NCBI GenBank assembly: GCA_023382975.1 | Contig: JAHDXO010000017.1 | Location: 108,853-172,852 of the forward strand | From: Pirellulaceae bacterium | GTDB lineage: Bacteria; Planctomycetota; Planctomycetia; Pirellulales; Pirellulaceae | Direction of reading: 5' to 3' | DNA: 64,000 nt | Shown: piece after piece, positions 8,891 through 17,822 of the stretch | How the letters are laid out: each line of letters starts with the position of its first letter | Position numbering within the stretch: the stretch's first letter is position 1 | The notes under the pieces: generated by a model | Database searches by the model: none | What the model was told of the DNA's origin: nothing | What the model saw: only the letters and a program-made list of their open reading frames with translations | Program-made: the position numbers and the translations under genes

Positions 8891-9328
8891 CTACGCCTGA
8901 GTGTGACTCAGCGCGATCTCCTCGAAACGGATTTTCTTGGCAACCCCCGGAACCGTTGCGAAAATCATCCGCAGGAATTCCTCGAACCGCTGCGGCAGCA
9001 GGCGGTAGAAGTTGTGCTTACCGTCCCGCCGCATCTCGATCAGCCCGGCGACCCGCAACAGCGCTAAGTGGTGACTGACCGCCGGTTGGCTCTGTCGCAA
9101 AATCTGGCACAGCGTCCGGACATTTAATTCGCGCCGCTGCTGCAACAGATACAAAATGCGCAGCCGCGTCTCGTCCGACAGCAATTTGAAGAGTTCGGCC
9201 AGGTCCTTGGCAACCTCGTTGGGCAAATGCCCCTTGTCGTTCAAACGTGGCTCCGGGTTGCCCACCGGCACACCGGTCACCGGGTGGTCGCTGTACGTCA
9301 CGGAACCACTGTTCAGTGTCAATGTCAT
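8891..9328 (-). CDS. ArsR-family winged-helix transcriptional regulator
   Basis: A 145-residue repressor-type regulator. The wHTH fold is clear: AELFKLLSDETRLRILYLL, then the recognition helix region QSQPAVSHHLALLRVAGLI and the wing RRDGKHNFYRL. The classic metal-binding ELCVCDL motif in helix 3 is absent (here ELNVRTLCQIL), so direct arsenic or zinc sensing is not supported. The start was set at 9328 because an AAGGA element lies about 10 bases upstream; the frame stays open to 9484, but those extra 52 residues look like translated leader. A palindrome and a consensus -10 box upstream suggest autoregulation. The target genes are unknown; the helicase gene just upstream on the same strand is one candidate. 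Confidence 0.85.
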   Translation of the reverse strand: MTLTLNSGSVTYSDHPVTGVPVGNPEPRLNDKGHLPNEVAKDLAELFKLLSDETRLRILYLLQQRRELNVRTLCQILRQSQPAVSHHLALLRVAGLIEMRRDGKHNFYRLLPQRFEEFLRMIFATVPGVAKKIRFEEIALSHTQA

Positions 9329-9549
9329 TTCTCGATCCTTGGTTAGGCCGCTTCGCGAGAGCGAACCACAACGCCCCAGGCTCAAGACAGACCGAAGCCC
9401 ATCAAGACCAACTCGGGCGGTGTTGCCGCTGCGCGGTCGAGCGATTGTTTTCAATTTCATCCGAAGAACGAGGGACAAACGCAATCAAGACGAGCCATTG
9501 TGAGCGTTTGACCACCTGTTAACCCACGAACGTGGGGGCGTGAACCGGA

Positions 9550-9589
9550 AATCAGGCGGTCGTTTCCCTTGTCCTATCGCCTGATTATA
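9550..9589 (-). promoter_or_regulatory. Putative promoter/operator of the ArsR-type gene
   Basis: A perfect 9-bp inverted repeat (AATCAGGCG at 9550-9558, CGCCTGATT at 9578-9586) overlaps a consensus TATAAT read on the minus strand at 9589-9584. ArsR-type proteins bind such palindromes over their own -10 region. The -35 region is weak, and the site lies about 220-260 bp from the chosen start codon, implying a long leader. That leader contains a second tight palindrome at 9523-9536. Confidence 0.4.
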
Positions 9590-9654
9590 TGCCTTTCCCG
9601 CTGTTTTGAAATACGAACGGCAAAATTTGCGCGATTTTTCAAGATTGCCGGTTA

Positions 9655-9752
9655 GCATCGTTCGAGAAACAACTGTCGCTTCGCCAATGTAGCCATCACA
9701 CTCCGTGGGATGATCAGCAATAAACACTGGACAGTTATTTCTCGAACGATGC
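9655..9752. mobile_element. MITE-like element, about 98 bp, with terminal inverted repeats and TTA target duplication
   Basis: The ends form a 23-bp inverted repeat with one mismatch (left arm 9655-9677, right arm 9730-9752; outer end GCATCGTTCGAGAAA). Both sides are flanked by TTA (9652-9654 and 9753-9755), as expected for a 3-bp target duplication. The 52-bp core has no coding capacity. The right-hand TTA is also the stop codon of the helicase gene read on the minus strand, so the element sits exactly at that gene's end. A transcript would fold into a long hairpin, but there is no T-tract and the loop is large, so a terminator is less likely. Confidence 0.5.
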
Positions 9753-12700
9753 TTAGCTCAACAGCAGTTGCAGATCTTCGGCGGTCAGTTGACGGATCAG
9801 ACTGTTGTCTTCGGAAATGATGGCTTCGGCCAACTCGCGCTTGCTGCGTTGCAGTTCCAGGATCTTGTCTTCGACCGTGTCGCGGCAGATCAGGCGGTAC
9901 GCGAACACGTGGCGAGTCTGGCCCAGGCGGTGCGCCCGGTCGATGGCCTGGGACTCGACCGCCGGATTCCACCAGGGATCCAAAATGAAGACGTAGTCGG
10001 CGGCGGTCAGATTCAATCCGTAGCCGCCCGCCTTGAGACTGAGCAGGAACAGCGGGCACTGGGGATCTCCCTGGAACCGCTGGACCCGGTCCTTGCGCTG
10101 GCGAGTCTGTCCGTCCAGGTACTCGTATGCGATCTTCCGCTGGTCCAGTTCCTTTCGGACCAGAGCCAGCAGGCTGGTGAACTGCGAAAACACCAGAGCC
10201 TTGTGCCCCTCGTCCACCACCTCCTGCAACTGTTCCAGCAACAGTTCCATCTTGGCACTGGGCTCCGAGGCCCGTTTGGCGTCCAGCAAGCCGGGGTGGC
10301 AAGCGGCTTGGCGCAACCGCAGCAGGGCTTCGAGCACGTGGATCTTGGCCTGCTCCAGGCCAACCTGCTCGACTCGCTGCTTCAACGACAGCCGGTAGAA
10401 TTCGCGCAATTCGTCGTACAGCTTTCGCTGCTTGGGCTCCATCTCGCAGTACAGCGTCTGCTCGGACTTGTCCGGCAGTTCCGTCAGCACTTGCTCTTTC
10501 GTGCGGCGGAGGAAGAACGGCCGCAGGGATTGCGAGAGCAGTTTCAGCGCCTGACCGTCCTCCTGGCCCTGCTTGACCAGCGTCTGGAAGGTACTCGACC
10601 GTCCCAGCATGCCAGGGTTCAAGAACTCGAACAACGCCCACAGTTCGCCCAAGTGGTTTTCGACCGGGGTTCCCGTCATGGCCAAGCGGTGGTCGGCCTG
10701 CAGCAAACGGCACGCTTTGGACGCCTGGGAATTGGCGTTCTTGACCGCCTGCGATTCGTCGAGAATCGCGTAGTCGAAGCGGATCTCGCGCAGCTTGGGA
10801 ATGTCCCGCCGCAACGTTCCGTAGGTTGTGATCAGCACGTCGTAGTCCGCGATCTGCTTCAGCATTTCACCGCGACCCAGCCCGGTGTAGTCCAGCACTC
10901 GCAACCGCGGGGTGAACCGGGCGGCCTCGTCGATCCAATTAAACACCAAGCTCTTGGGAACGACGACGATCGACGGTCGGCGCGTCTCGTCCTGCTTCAG
11001 CTTTCGGGTCCGCCGCGCCTGGAGCAGGGCCAGCACTTGGATCGTCTTGCCCAGCCCCATGTCGTCGGCCAGACAGCCGCCAAAGCGAAACGTGCGGAGG
11101 AAGTCGAGCCAGCCCAGTCCCTCGCGCTGGTAGCCCCGCAACTGACCTTGGAAACCGCGCGGCTCGGATCCCGGCTTGATGCCGTCGAAGCTTCGCAACC
11201 GTGTCCTCAGTTGCTCGAATGAACGGTCGAACTGCACGCCGTCCTGGGCCGCGAGCATGGCATCCAGCAGCAAAGCCTGCGACGGCTGGAACCGCAGTGT
11301 GTCGTCTTGCTCGTCGCCCAGGTCGACCAGGTCGCCGAACCGCTTTAGCCACTCGTCGGGCAGTATCCCCTGAGTGCCGTCATCCAGTCGGATGTACTTC
11401 TGCCGACTACGCAACGCGGCCAACAGACGCGGCAACGGCACCTCGACTCCCTCGAAATCGACCTTGCCGTCCAACTCGAACCAGTCAACATTCGAAGTCA
11501 CGCTCAGATGGTAGCTGCCCGCGCGCCGCAGAAGACGTCCCTCGGATTCGATCCACCAGCCCAGCGACGTCAGGCGGTCAACGACGTTGGCCAAAGACCG
11601 GATCGGGAATTGCACGTCGCCCCGGTCCCGGTAGAAATGCGGCGCCGGCCGCGCACCCGCTTCGGCCAGTTGGGCTACCAAGCCAGCTTCTGCCTGCGGA
11701 TCGCGCTGGATCGCCCTCAACGACTCGACATCGACAAAGGCCGCCCGGTTATCCTGGACGGTGCCTTCAAATTGTTCCTCGTACAGGAAGCGGACTCTTG
11801 CGAACAGCAGGTCCGTCCGACCGTTGCGTTCCGGGGACTGGATCGACAGCTTGCCGCGCGGCACGCCCTGGATCCGTTCCACCTGCAATTCGGCGGGCAG
11901 ATCGAGCACCGGCAACGCCTGCCTGCCCCACAGCCATTGCAGGAACAGTTGCTGCTCGCCCCGGGGAACCTCGATGCGAGGTTTCTTCCGCAGGATGGCG
12001 ATCCAGGAAAAATGTTCGGCCGCGTCCAGTCGTCCCAGCGACTCCTGGAACAGGACCAAGCCGTGCGCCAGCATCAGAACCGGATCGCTCAGCGGGCGGG
12101 CTTGGTCCCCCCGGAACAGCTCGCCTCGCAGCAAGTAGTTTCCCGTCGGCTGTTCCGCATCGACGTGCAACCGCAAGCGCCAAGGCTCGCTGCCGTCCCA
12201 GCTCAGCGAACGGCCCTCTTCCAGTGGCATCGAATTGTCCAGCAGCCAGCTCAGGCGTCCGGTCGCGCACAACCGTGGCAGTAACCAATCGTACATGGCC
12301 GGGGTGACGACAGTCCGCGAGAAAGTCTGGTAGCCGTAGTAGGAGGAACTGTAGAAGCTTGCGGCCGAACCCGAGTCGGACTGTGCTTCGTTGCCGATCA
12401 GCAACTCGATCAGTTGCCGGTCCCCCGGGTCTGTCAGCACGTCGGTGGCGCCGCGCCGCAGACTCAGCGGCTTGATCTTGCCCCAACTGCCGTCCTTGCG
12501 GGTTTCGCGGTGGAACAAGTCGATGACCAACCCGCCGCGCTGCAAGCTGCTGGCGATGTCCACGACGAACCACGCTTCGCTCCGCCGCGAGTCCACCTGC
12601 TTCCATGGGTCGTCTCGATCGGTGGGAGAAGCGGACGAAGGCAGCGCCAACGGAGCCAGCACATCTTGCCACGTGGGCTGCGAACGGGCCAGCGACGGCA

Positions 12701-13127
12701 CGCCCCGATGGTTGGTGCCAAGCAATCGGCTCGGAGCCCATGAATCGTCTAGGACATCATCGTCGCCGTCATCGCGGTGATCGCCGTCGATGTCGTCCCA
12801 TGCGTGCAAGACGACGAAGTCGCCGCCCAAGCTTCTGCCGTTCACGACTTTCTGACGATCGATTTCCCGCAAAGTCGCCCAGACGTGCTTGCACAAGTGT
12901 CCATCGGCGAAGTGCGGACAGTCGCATTCGGCGATGATTTCGCCATCTCCGAGACCGTCCAGATCGATGTTGACCGCGTAACTGTGCCCGGTCGCGTTCT
13001 TGACGCTGGCATAGACGCTCTCGTATTTCACGCCAAGCAGCTTGACCCGCCGAACCAGGAAGTATTCGTCGCCACGGCGCCGGGTTTCAGGATCGAAGCA
13101 AGAAGCGGCATCGCGGATCAAGGACAT
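9753..13127 (-). CDS. SNF2-family helicase-like ATPase with SWIM zinc finger
   Basis: A 1124-residue double-stranded-DNA translocase of the SNF2/RapA group. An N-terminal SWIM zinc finger has Cys68, Cys70, Cys79 and His81 (CDCPHFADGHLCKH). A poorly conserved middle region follows, then the two-lobed motor: motif I DDMGLGKTIQ, motif II DESQ, motif III TGTPVENHLGELW, and in lobe 2 QFTSLLALV, LKAGGYGLNLTAAD and the arginine-finger motif AIDRAHRLGQ. It may remodel protein-DNA or transcription complexes; the exact role is unknown. The start at 13127 has GGAGG six bases upstream, preferred over a start 30 residues longer. The stop codon coincides with the edge of the MITE-like element. Confidence 0.92.
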   Translation of the reverse strand: MSLIRDAASCFDPETRRRGDEYFLVRRVKLLGVKYESVYASVKNATGHSYAVNIDLDGLGDGEIIAECDCPHFADGHLCKHVWATLREIDRQKVVNGRSLGGDFVVLHAWDDIDGDHRDDGDDDVLDDSWAPSRLLGTNHRGVPSLARSQPTWQDVLAPLALPSSASPTDRDDPWKQVDSRRSEAWFVVDIASSLQRGGLVIDLFHRETRKDGSWGKIKPLSLRRGATDVLTDPGDRQLIELLIGNEAQSDSGSAASFYSSSYYGYQTFSRTVVTPAMYDWLLPRLCATGRLSWLLDNSMPLEEGRSLSWDGSEPWRLRLHVDAEQPTGNYLLRGELFRGDQARPLSDPVLMLAHGLVLFQESLGRLDAAEHFSWIAILRKKPRIEVPRGEQQLFLQWLWGRQALPVLDLPAELQVERIQGVPRGKLSIQSPERNGRTDLLFARVRFLYEEQFEGTVQDNRAAFVDVESLRAIQRDPQAEAGLVAQLAEAGARPAPHFYRDRGDVQFPIRSLANVVDRLTSLGWWIESEGRLLRRAGSYHLSVTSNVDWFELDGKVDFEGVEVPLPRLLAALRSRQKYIRLDDGTQGILPDEWLKRFGDLVDLGDEQDDTLRFQPSQALLLDAMLAAQDGVQFDRSFEQLRTRLRSFDGIKPGSEPRGFQGQLRGYQREGLGWLDFLRTFRFGGCLADDMGLGKTIQVLALLQARRTRKLKQDETRRPSIVVVPKSLVFNWIDEAARFTPRLRVLDYTGLGRGEMLKQIADYDVLITTYGTLRRDIPKLREIRFDYAILDESQAVKNANSQASKACRLLQADHRLAMTGTPVENHLGELWALFEFLNPGMLGRSSTFQTLVKQGQEDGQALKLLSQSLRPFFLRRTKEQVLTELPDKSEQTLYCEMEPKQRKLYDELREFYRLSLKQRVEQVGLEQAKIHVLEALLRLRQAACHPGLLDAKRASEPSAKMELLLEQLQEVVDEGHKALVFSQFTSLLALVRKELDQRKIAYEYLDGQTRQRKDRVQRFQGDPQCPLFLLSLKAGGYGLNLTAADYVFILDPWWNPAVESQAIDRAHRLGQTRHVFAYRLICRDTVEDKILELQRSKRELAEAIISEDNSLIRQLTAEDLQLLLS

Positions 13128-13247
13128 TCGGCAGCCTCCGTGCAAGAAATCAAAAACGAAACGGACATTCCAGCGAGCCCCCAATATGACAGATCGACGA
13201 AGGATCGCCAACCGCAAACCGGTGCTCGTGCGGTCGTGATCCGACTC

Positions 13248-14063
13248 CTAGACCCGCAGCAGGATCTCGCCGCGCCCGCCCTCGATCAGGTCGCCGTTGT
13301 ACAGACGGAAACTCGCCGAAACGAGATCTTCCGGCAGAGGGAAACCGAGTTCCCGCAAATGCCGCAGCAGCAGCGACATCACCGTCGGACGATAACAGCA
13401 GGCGTAGCGGAAACTGGGCAGCATCGGAGGCGGGGTCTTGCCCAGGAAGGCCAGCGTGCCGCGGCGCATTCCGGCACCGTGGCGGATGCCGCAATCCCCC
13501 AACACCAGCACCGTCCCGGCCAGCATGTTGAATCCTACCAAGTCTCCCGCCTGGCCGCCGACCGCAATCATTCCGCGCCGCATGGTATGGCCAATCTCGT
13601 TGCCGGCGTCCCCGTCGACCAGGATTTCGCCCCGGGTCATGCCTCGCGCGCTGCCTCGGTAAGCGGCGCCGACCAGATGCCCTGCTCGGCCACGGACGCG
13701 AATGCGGCCTCCATGCATTTCGCCGCCCAACCAGTCGCCGACGTCTCCTTCGACCAGGATTTCGCCACCCGTCATTTCGCTGCCGACGTGCCGGCCCGCG
13801 TTGCCCAGCACACGTAGCGAACCCGAGGCCATCTTCGCGCCGATCCAGTGGACGCCGCTCAAGTCGCCTTCCCAGTGAACCACTTCGTCGCTCGGATCGC
13901 CGGAGACTTCGAAGAAATCGGCGAGCGAGACTTTGCGGTTGCCCTGAAACATCTCCAGTCGTTCGATCTCGGCAAGTTGCTTGTCCCGCAACCGGTCGGG
14001 TGTAATGCCTTCGACTTCCAAAGGCACATTGGAAGCGGTACGCAGACGTAGCCGTAGAACCAT
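13248..14063 (-). CDS. fhcC: Formyltransferase/hydrolase complex subunit C (formylmethanofuran dehydrogenase subunit C-like)
   Basis: A 271-residue right-handed beta-helix protein made of repeated G-G-x-I-x-V-x-G-D-A-G units (MTGGEILVEGDVGDWLGGEM, MHGGRIRVRGRAGHLVGAAY, MTRGEILVDGDAG, MRRGMIAVGGQAGDLVG). The same fold is shared with the glutamate synthase C-terminal domain, but the N-terminus (PLEVEGITPDRL, ADFFEVSGD) fits FhcC/FwdC. In bacteria the Fhc complex releases formate from formyl-tetrahydromethanopterin in C1 metabolism. The other subunits are not in the window. The start at 14063 is conserved in sequence but has no clear Shine-Dalgarno. A second frame (14200 to about 14063) just upstream gives a protein-like stretch of 46 residues and leaves the start slightly open. 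Confidence 0.85.
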   Translation of the reverse strand: MVLRLRLRTASNVPLEVEGITPDRLRDKQLAEIERLEMFQGNRKVSLADFFEVSGDPSDEVVHWEGDLSGVHWIGAKMASGSLRVLGNAGRHVGSEMTGGEILVEGDVGDWLGGEMHGGRIRVRGRAGHLVGAAYRGSARGMTRGEILVDGDAGNEIGHTMRRGMIAVGGQAGDLVGFNMLAGTVLVLGDCGIRHGAGMRRGTLAFLGKTPPPMLPSFRYACCYRPTVMSLLLRHLRELGFPLPEDLVSASFRLYNGDLIEGGRGEILLRV

Positions 14064-14357
14064 TTCGCGATCTCGCCGAATGAGTTGAAGGGAACGTATC
14101 CTTCCTGCCGGAACGGCCCGAAGGGTGCTACCCACAAACGGGCTCTGCCCTCATCTTCCGCTCTCGAAATTTCAAGAATTCCTCGCTCGATGATAGCCAA
14201 ACCGGGCCACGGTGCCTAGGATACGCTCGACCGTTGCTGAGATCCTGATTCGCTGGCGTTTCAGCGTCGGCGAGTTCGCGGGATTTTCGGACTTCCCGTT
14301 CCCACCAAGGTATCGCGACCACGGCAGCCAGCGTTGCTCGCCCGCAGGGACCAGATT

Positions 14358-14981
14358 ATGCAAGTCGGAGGTATCGTTTTGTGTGGTGGTCAGAGCCGCC
14401 GGATGGGCAGCGCGAAGGCTTGGCTGCCCTTCGGCCACGAGCGGATGCTGCAGCGCGTGGTGCGATTGCTGAGCGACATTGTCCAACCGCTGGTAGTGGT
14501 CGCCGCTGCCGACCAATCCCTGCCGCCACTGCCCGGCGAGACGATCGTCGTGCGCGATCGCGACCGCGACCGCGGGCCGCTCGAAGGTCTGCGATCCGGC
14601 CTGACCGCGCTCGCCCCGCACGTCGAAGCCGCCTACGCCACCGCCTGCGACGTTCCGCTACTGAACTCGGCGTTTGTGCTTCTGATGATCGAGCAACTCA
14701 CGAACCACCAGATCGCTGTTCCGGTCGATGGCCAATTCTACCACCCTCTGACCGCTGTCTATCGCACTGCGGTCGTGCCGCATATCGAGCACTTGCTGGC
14801 CGAGGACCGATTGAAGCCCCGGTTTCTGTTCGATGCTGTTCCGACATGCCGTGTCCCGGTGGAAGAATTGCGCCGCGTTGATCCGCAGTTGCTTACGCTG
14901 GCGAATCTGAACCGGCCCGAGGATTATCAGCACGCGTTGGCGCTCGCGGGACTCGGCGGCTCTGCCGGAGTCAATTCGTGA
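14358..14981 (+). CDS. mobA: Molybdenum cofactor guanylyltransferase
   Basis: A 207-residue nucleotidyltransferase. It has the GTP-binding start IVLCGGQSRRMGSAKAWLPF, the segment DRDRGPLEGLRSGL and the metal-binding Asp in ATACDVPLL. MobA attaches GMP to molybdopterin to make bis-MGD for DMSO-reductase-type enzymes, which include formylmethanofuran/formate dehydrogenases. The start at 14358 has GGGA eight bases upstream; an ATG eight codons earlier is possible. It is divergent from fhcC, with 294 bp between. The family also includes related sugar and cytidylyltransferases, but the LxGGxSxRMG motif fits MobA best. Confidence 0.88.
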   Translation: MQVGGIVLCGGQSRRMGSAKAWLPFGHERMLQRVVRLLSDIVQPLVVVAAADQSLPPLPGETIVVRDRDRDRGPLEGLRSGLTALAPHVEAAYATACDVPLLNSAFVLLMIEQLTNHQIAVPVDGQFYHPLTAVYRTAVVPHIEHLLAEDRLKPRFLFDAVPTCRVPVEELRRVDPQLLTLANLNRPEDYQHALALAGLGGSAGVNS

Positions 14982-15220
14982 TCAAGGGCCCGCAGCGAAA
15001 ATCGAGCGAATCCAACTCGGCGGCACGGAATCCGAAGGCACACATTCGGCGTTCCAGCTATAGTGGTAGAAAGGGCCCTTTCCACAATAGGAATTTCCTT
15101 TGGATCGGGAAATACCCACTGGCGAGACCGTGTTTCAGCTAGTTAAATAGGTTTCCACGGGATCGCGACTGGCATGCTGGCGGGCGGCTTTCAAGCCGTT
15201 GGAGATATAGGGAAGCAATC

Positions 15221-17062
15221 TTGACGATCATCAGTGCGACGCAACAGGTGCTCGAGACGACGGCAGTGCCGGTGAGCGGCAAGGGTTCGAGTTCGGGACG
15301 GCGCAAGACGGGGCACTTGAAGCTGGTGCCGCAACAGAGGTCCGCACGCGAGGAGATCCGCAGATCGTGCGTCGAGGTAGCGTCGCGACTGGACAAGACG
15401 CACGCCCTGACCAAGGACGAACTGGAACGGATCGCCCGGGTTCTTCTGGAACGCCTCGATCTGCCCGAGGGATATCTTGGCTGGACCATGGTGGTCTTGG
15501 CATCGGAATTTTGGCGGGACCAGGTATCGGCCGTCCCGACGTCGCGGCGTCTGTTCTTGTTGCCTCACTGTCTGAAACACGCGCAGGGCTGCCCGGCCGA
15601 CTACGACGAATATGGGTTGGACTGCGTGAAGTGCGGAGCTTGCAGTATCGCCGATTTTCGCGGAACCGCAGAGGCGATGGGCTACAAGGTTCTGGTGGCC
15701 GAGGGTTCGCCTCTGGTTCTGAAGATCATTGTCAGCGGGCACGTGGACGCGATTGTGGGAGTCGCCTGCCTGAACGTCTTGGAGAAGGCGATCGACAAGA
15801 TCTTGTTGGCGGGCATTCCCTGCATGGCCGTGCCGCTGTTGTCCAGCGATTGCCGGAATACGTCGGTTGACGAGGACTGGGTACACGACATGATTCACGC
15901 GGTTCATGCGCACTGCGGTTCGCAAACGCGCAGCTACGTCCATCTGATGCGGTGCGCGTCGGGGTTGTTCTCGGTCGAGGAGCTGGAACGCCTGGTGCCG
16001 CGGGTTCGCGGCGGCCCGCGGTTGGACCAGATCAACGGCGAGGGGATCGCCGGGCTTGAGCCGATCGCCGGCACCGAGTCGATCGCCTATGATTTTCTTG
16101 CGAAGGGCGGCAAGTATTCGCGCCCGTTCATCACGCTGGCAGTCTACGATGCCTTGACCGGCGGGCATGCGACAACGCCGGACGGCGCGGAATGCGTCGC
16201 TGGGTTTCCCGATGCGGTGAAGCGTGCCGCCATGTCGATCGAGACCTTCCACAAAGCGTCGCTGGTCCACGACGATATCGAGGACGACGATCTGTTCCGC
16301 TACGGCGAAGCGACCATGCACCGCCAGTACGGCACAGCGACGGCGATCAACGTGGGCGATTACCTGATCGGCATGGGCTATCGGTTGGTGAGCCGCGAGA
16401 CGCGGTCGCTGGGCGCCGAAGTGGCGGCGGACATTTTGGACTGCCTGGCCGAAGCGCACACGAGATTGACCGAGGGCCAGGGCGCCGAGTTGCTTTGGCG
16501 GGATTCGCGGGACAAGCGTTTGAAGCCGATCGATGCCTTGAAGATCTACGCACTGAAGACGGCCCCGGCCTTCGAAGCCGCGTTATTTTCGGGTGCCCGT
16601 CTGGCAGGTTCGGTGGACCAGTACGCCCAGCCGATCAAGACGTTCGCCAGGAATCTGGGAGTGGCCTTCCAGATCCTGAACGATCTGAACGACTGGCGCG
16701 GCGATGAACACAACAAACTGACTTCGGGCGGCGATCTGCTGGCGGGACGCCCCACGGTGCTGTGGGCGTTGGCTCTCGAAGGACTCGATGACTCCGCCCG
16801 GAACGAATTATTGGCGCTGCCCCAGGAGGATCAACGGCCGGTCCAGGAGCGGGTGCGGCGGGCCTGGGAGTTGTATCAACAGGCCGGGGTCTTCGACAAG
16901 GCGAACCGATTGGTCGACAAGCACCAGCAGCGGTGCGAGGAGATCGCGGACCAGATCGAGCCCGAGGCGCTGCGGCGGTTGCTGCACTATTTGATCGCCG
17001 TGGTCCTGGAACGGCCCGAGGAGCCAGGGTTGGTGCCTTTGGTGGCGATCGACGACCATTGA
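15221..17062 (+). CDS. DUF116 - polyprenyl synthetase fusion protein
   Basis: A 613-residue two-domain protein. Residues about 60-260 are DUF116, with its Cys-rich motif (LPHCLKHAQGCP, then DCVKCGACSI), possibly a metal or Fe-S site. Residues about 285-600 are a trans-isoprenyl diphosphate synthase: first Asp-rich motif HDDIEDDD near 348, second NDLNDWRGDEHNK near 486, and an altered GGKYSRP entry motif. It should condense isopentenyl units into a polyprenyl diphosphate; product length cannot be read from sequence. The start is a TTG with GGGA eight bases upstream; no ATG occurs before the DUF116 core. The next gene follows after 58 bp, also with a TTG start. Confidence 0.85.
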   Translation: MTIISATQQVLETTAVPVSGKGSSSGRRKTGHLKLVPQQRSAREEIRRSCVEVASRLDKTHALTKDELERIARVLLERLDLPEGYLGWTMVVLASEFWRDQVSAVPTSRRLFLLPHCLKHAQGCPADYDEYGLDCVKCGACSIADFRGTAEAMGYKVLVAEGSPLVLKIIVSGHVDAIVGVACLNVLEKAIDKILLAGIPCMAVPLLSSDCRNTSVDEDWVHDMIHAVHAHCGSQTRSYVHLMRCASGLFSVEELERLVPRVRGGPRLDQINGEGIAGLEPIAGTESIAYDFLAKGGKYSRPFITLAVYDALTGGHATTPDGAECVAGFPDAVKRAAMSIETFHKASLVHDDIEDDDLFRYGEATMHRQYGTATAINVGDYLIGMGYRLVSRETRSLGAEVAADILDCLAEAHTRLTEGQGAELLWRDSRDKRLKPIDALKIYALKTAPAFEAALFSGARLAGSVDQYAQPIKTFARNLGVAFQILNDLNDWRGDEHNKLTSGGDLLAGRPTVLWALALEGLDDSARNELLALPQEDQRPVQERVRRAWELYQQAGVFDKANRLVDKHQQRCEEIADQIEPEALRRLLHYLIAVVLERPEEPGLVPLVAIDDH

Positions 17063-17120
17063 CACGGACGGTGCTCCGTCAGGACGCGTCTGTGCGCGAG
17101 TTAGAATTTGGGGGATTCCG

Positions 17121-17666
17121 TTGAAAGCGTCGCCTCGTTCAGCTCCGGAACTCGAAGCGTTGACGAAGATCTACTACGCGGCACCGGACGATTTGGCGGA
17201 CTTCCGGGAGATTGGCGAGGAGGATCTGCCGCCGATCTACCACACGCTGTTGGCGCATCAACAGCACATGACGGTCACCCTGGAGGCCCACAGCGGCTGC
17301 CCGGTCGAAGTGGAGGTGCTGCGGTCGGAACGGACCAGCACCCACTATCAGCGAAAAGTCCTGCTGCGGCGCATGAGCGACGGCGGCGCTGTCCTGTTCG
17401 GAATCGTGCGGATCACCCGCAGCCTGCTGCCCGCCGCGGTTCGCGACGAGATCGAATCGGAATCGACGCCGCTCGGAACCATCCTGATCAACAGAAATGT
17501 ATACCGCGATGTACGGCTGCTCTCGTTTTGGCAACTGGAGCCGAGCCCGGAATTGTGCGAGATCTTTCAACTCGAATCCCCTCAGCCGATGTACGGAAGA
17601 ACGGCGCTTATCTACTGCGACAGTGTACCCGTCATCGAGTTGCTGGAAATCGTCACGGCGGATTGA
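17121..17666 (+). CDS. Chorismate-lyase-like protein (DUF98/UbiC fold)
   Basis: A 181-residue protein resembling the Rv2949c-type chorismate pyruvate-lyase family. Matching features are the N-terminal LLAHQQHMTVTLEAHSG, the central YQRKVLLRR with EIESESTPLGTILI, and the C-terminal YGRTALIYCDSVPVIELLEIV. The spaced Arg (YxR, GR) and Glu residues expected to bind chorismate are present. The reaction would be chorismate to 4-hydroxybenzoate plus pyruvate. The start is TTG, preceded by GGGGGA. The position between a polyprenyl synthase and a flavoprotein supports a prenylated aromatic pathway. The assignment is from remembered motifs and needs a profile search. Confidence 0.65.
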   Translation: MKASPRSAPELEALTKIYYAAPDDLADFREIGEEDLPPIYHTLLAHQQHMTVTLEAHSGCPVEVEVLRSERTSTHYQRKVLLRRMSDGGAVLFGIVRITRSLLPAAVRDEIESESTPLGTILINRNVYRDVRLLSFWQLEPSPELCEIFQLESPQPMYGRTALIYCDSVPVIELLEIVTAD

Positions 17667-17822
17667 CTCGCACCTATAATCACCATAGGGTGAGTGCTGT
17701 TGCTACCTGCCTGAACACATCTGGAATACGGTTTTCCGAGTCGCGAGCAGCGGCGCTGCTTGGCTGCTCGGGCATTCCCGCGACGACAGAAATCCCGCAT
17801 GGACTGAAGCTCAGGAAACGCC

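Noticed and set aside
9523..9536. CCCACG/CGTGGG palindrome as a terminator
   Set aside because: The loop would be only two bases and no T-run follows; better seen as a possible protein-binding site.
9654..9753. Simple transcription terminator after the helicase gene
   Set aside because: The loop of about 52 bases, the lack of a T-tract and the flanking TTA duplications fit a mobile element better.
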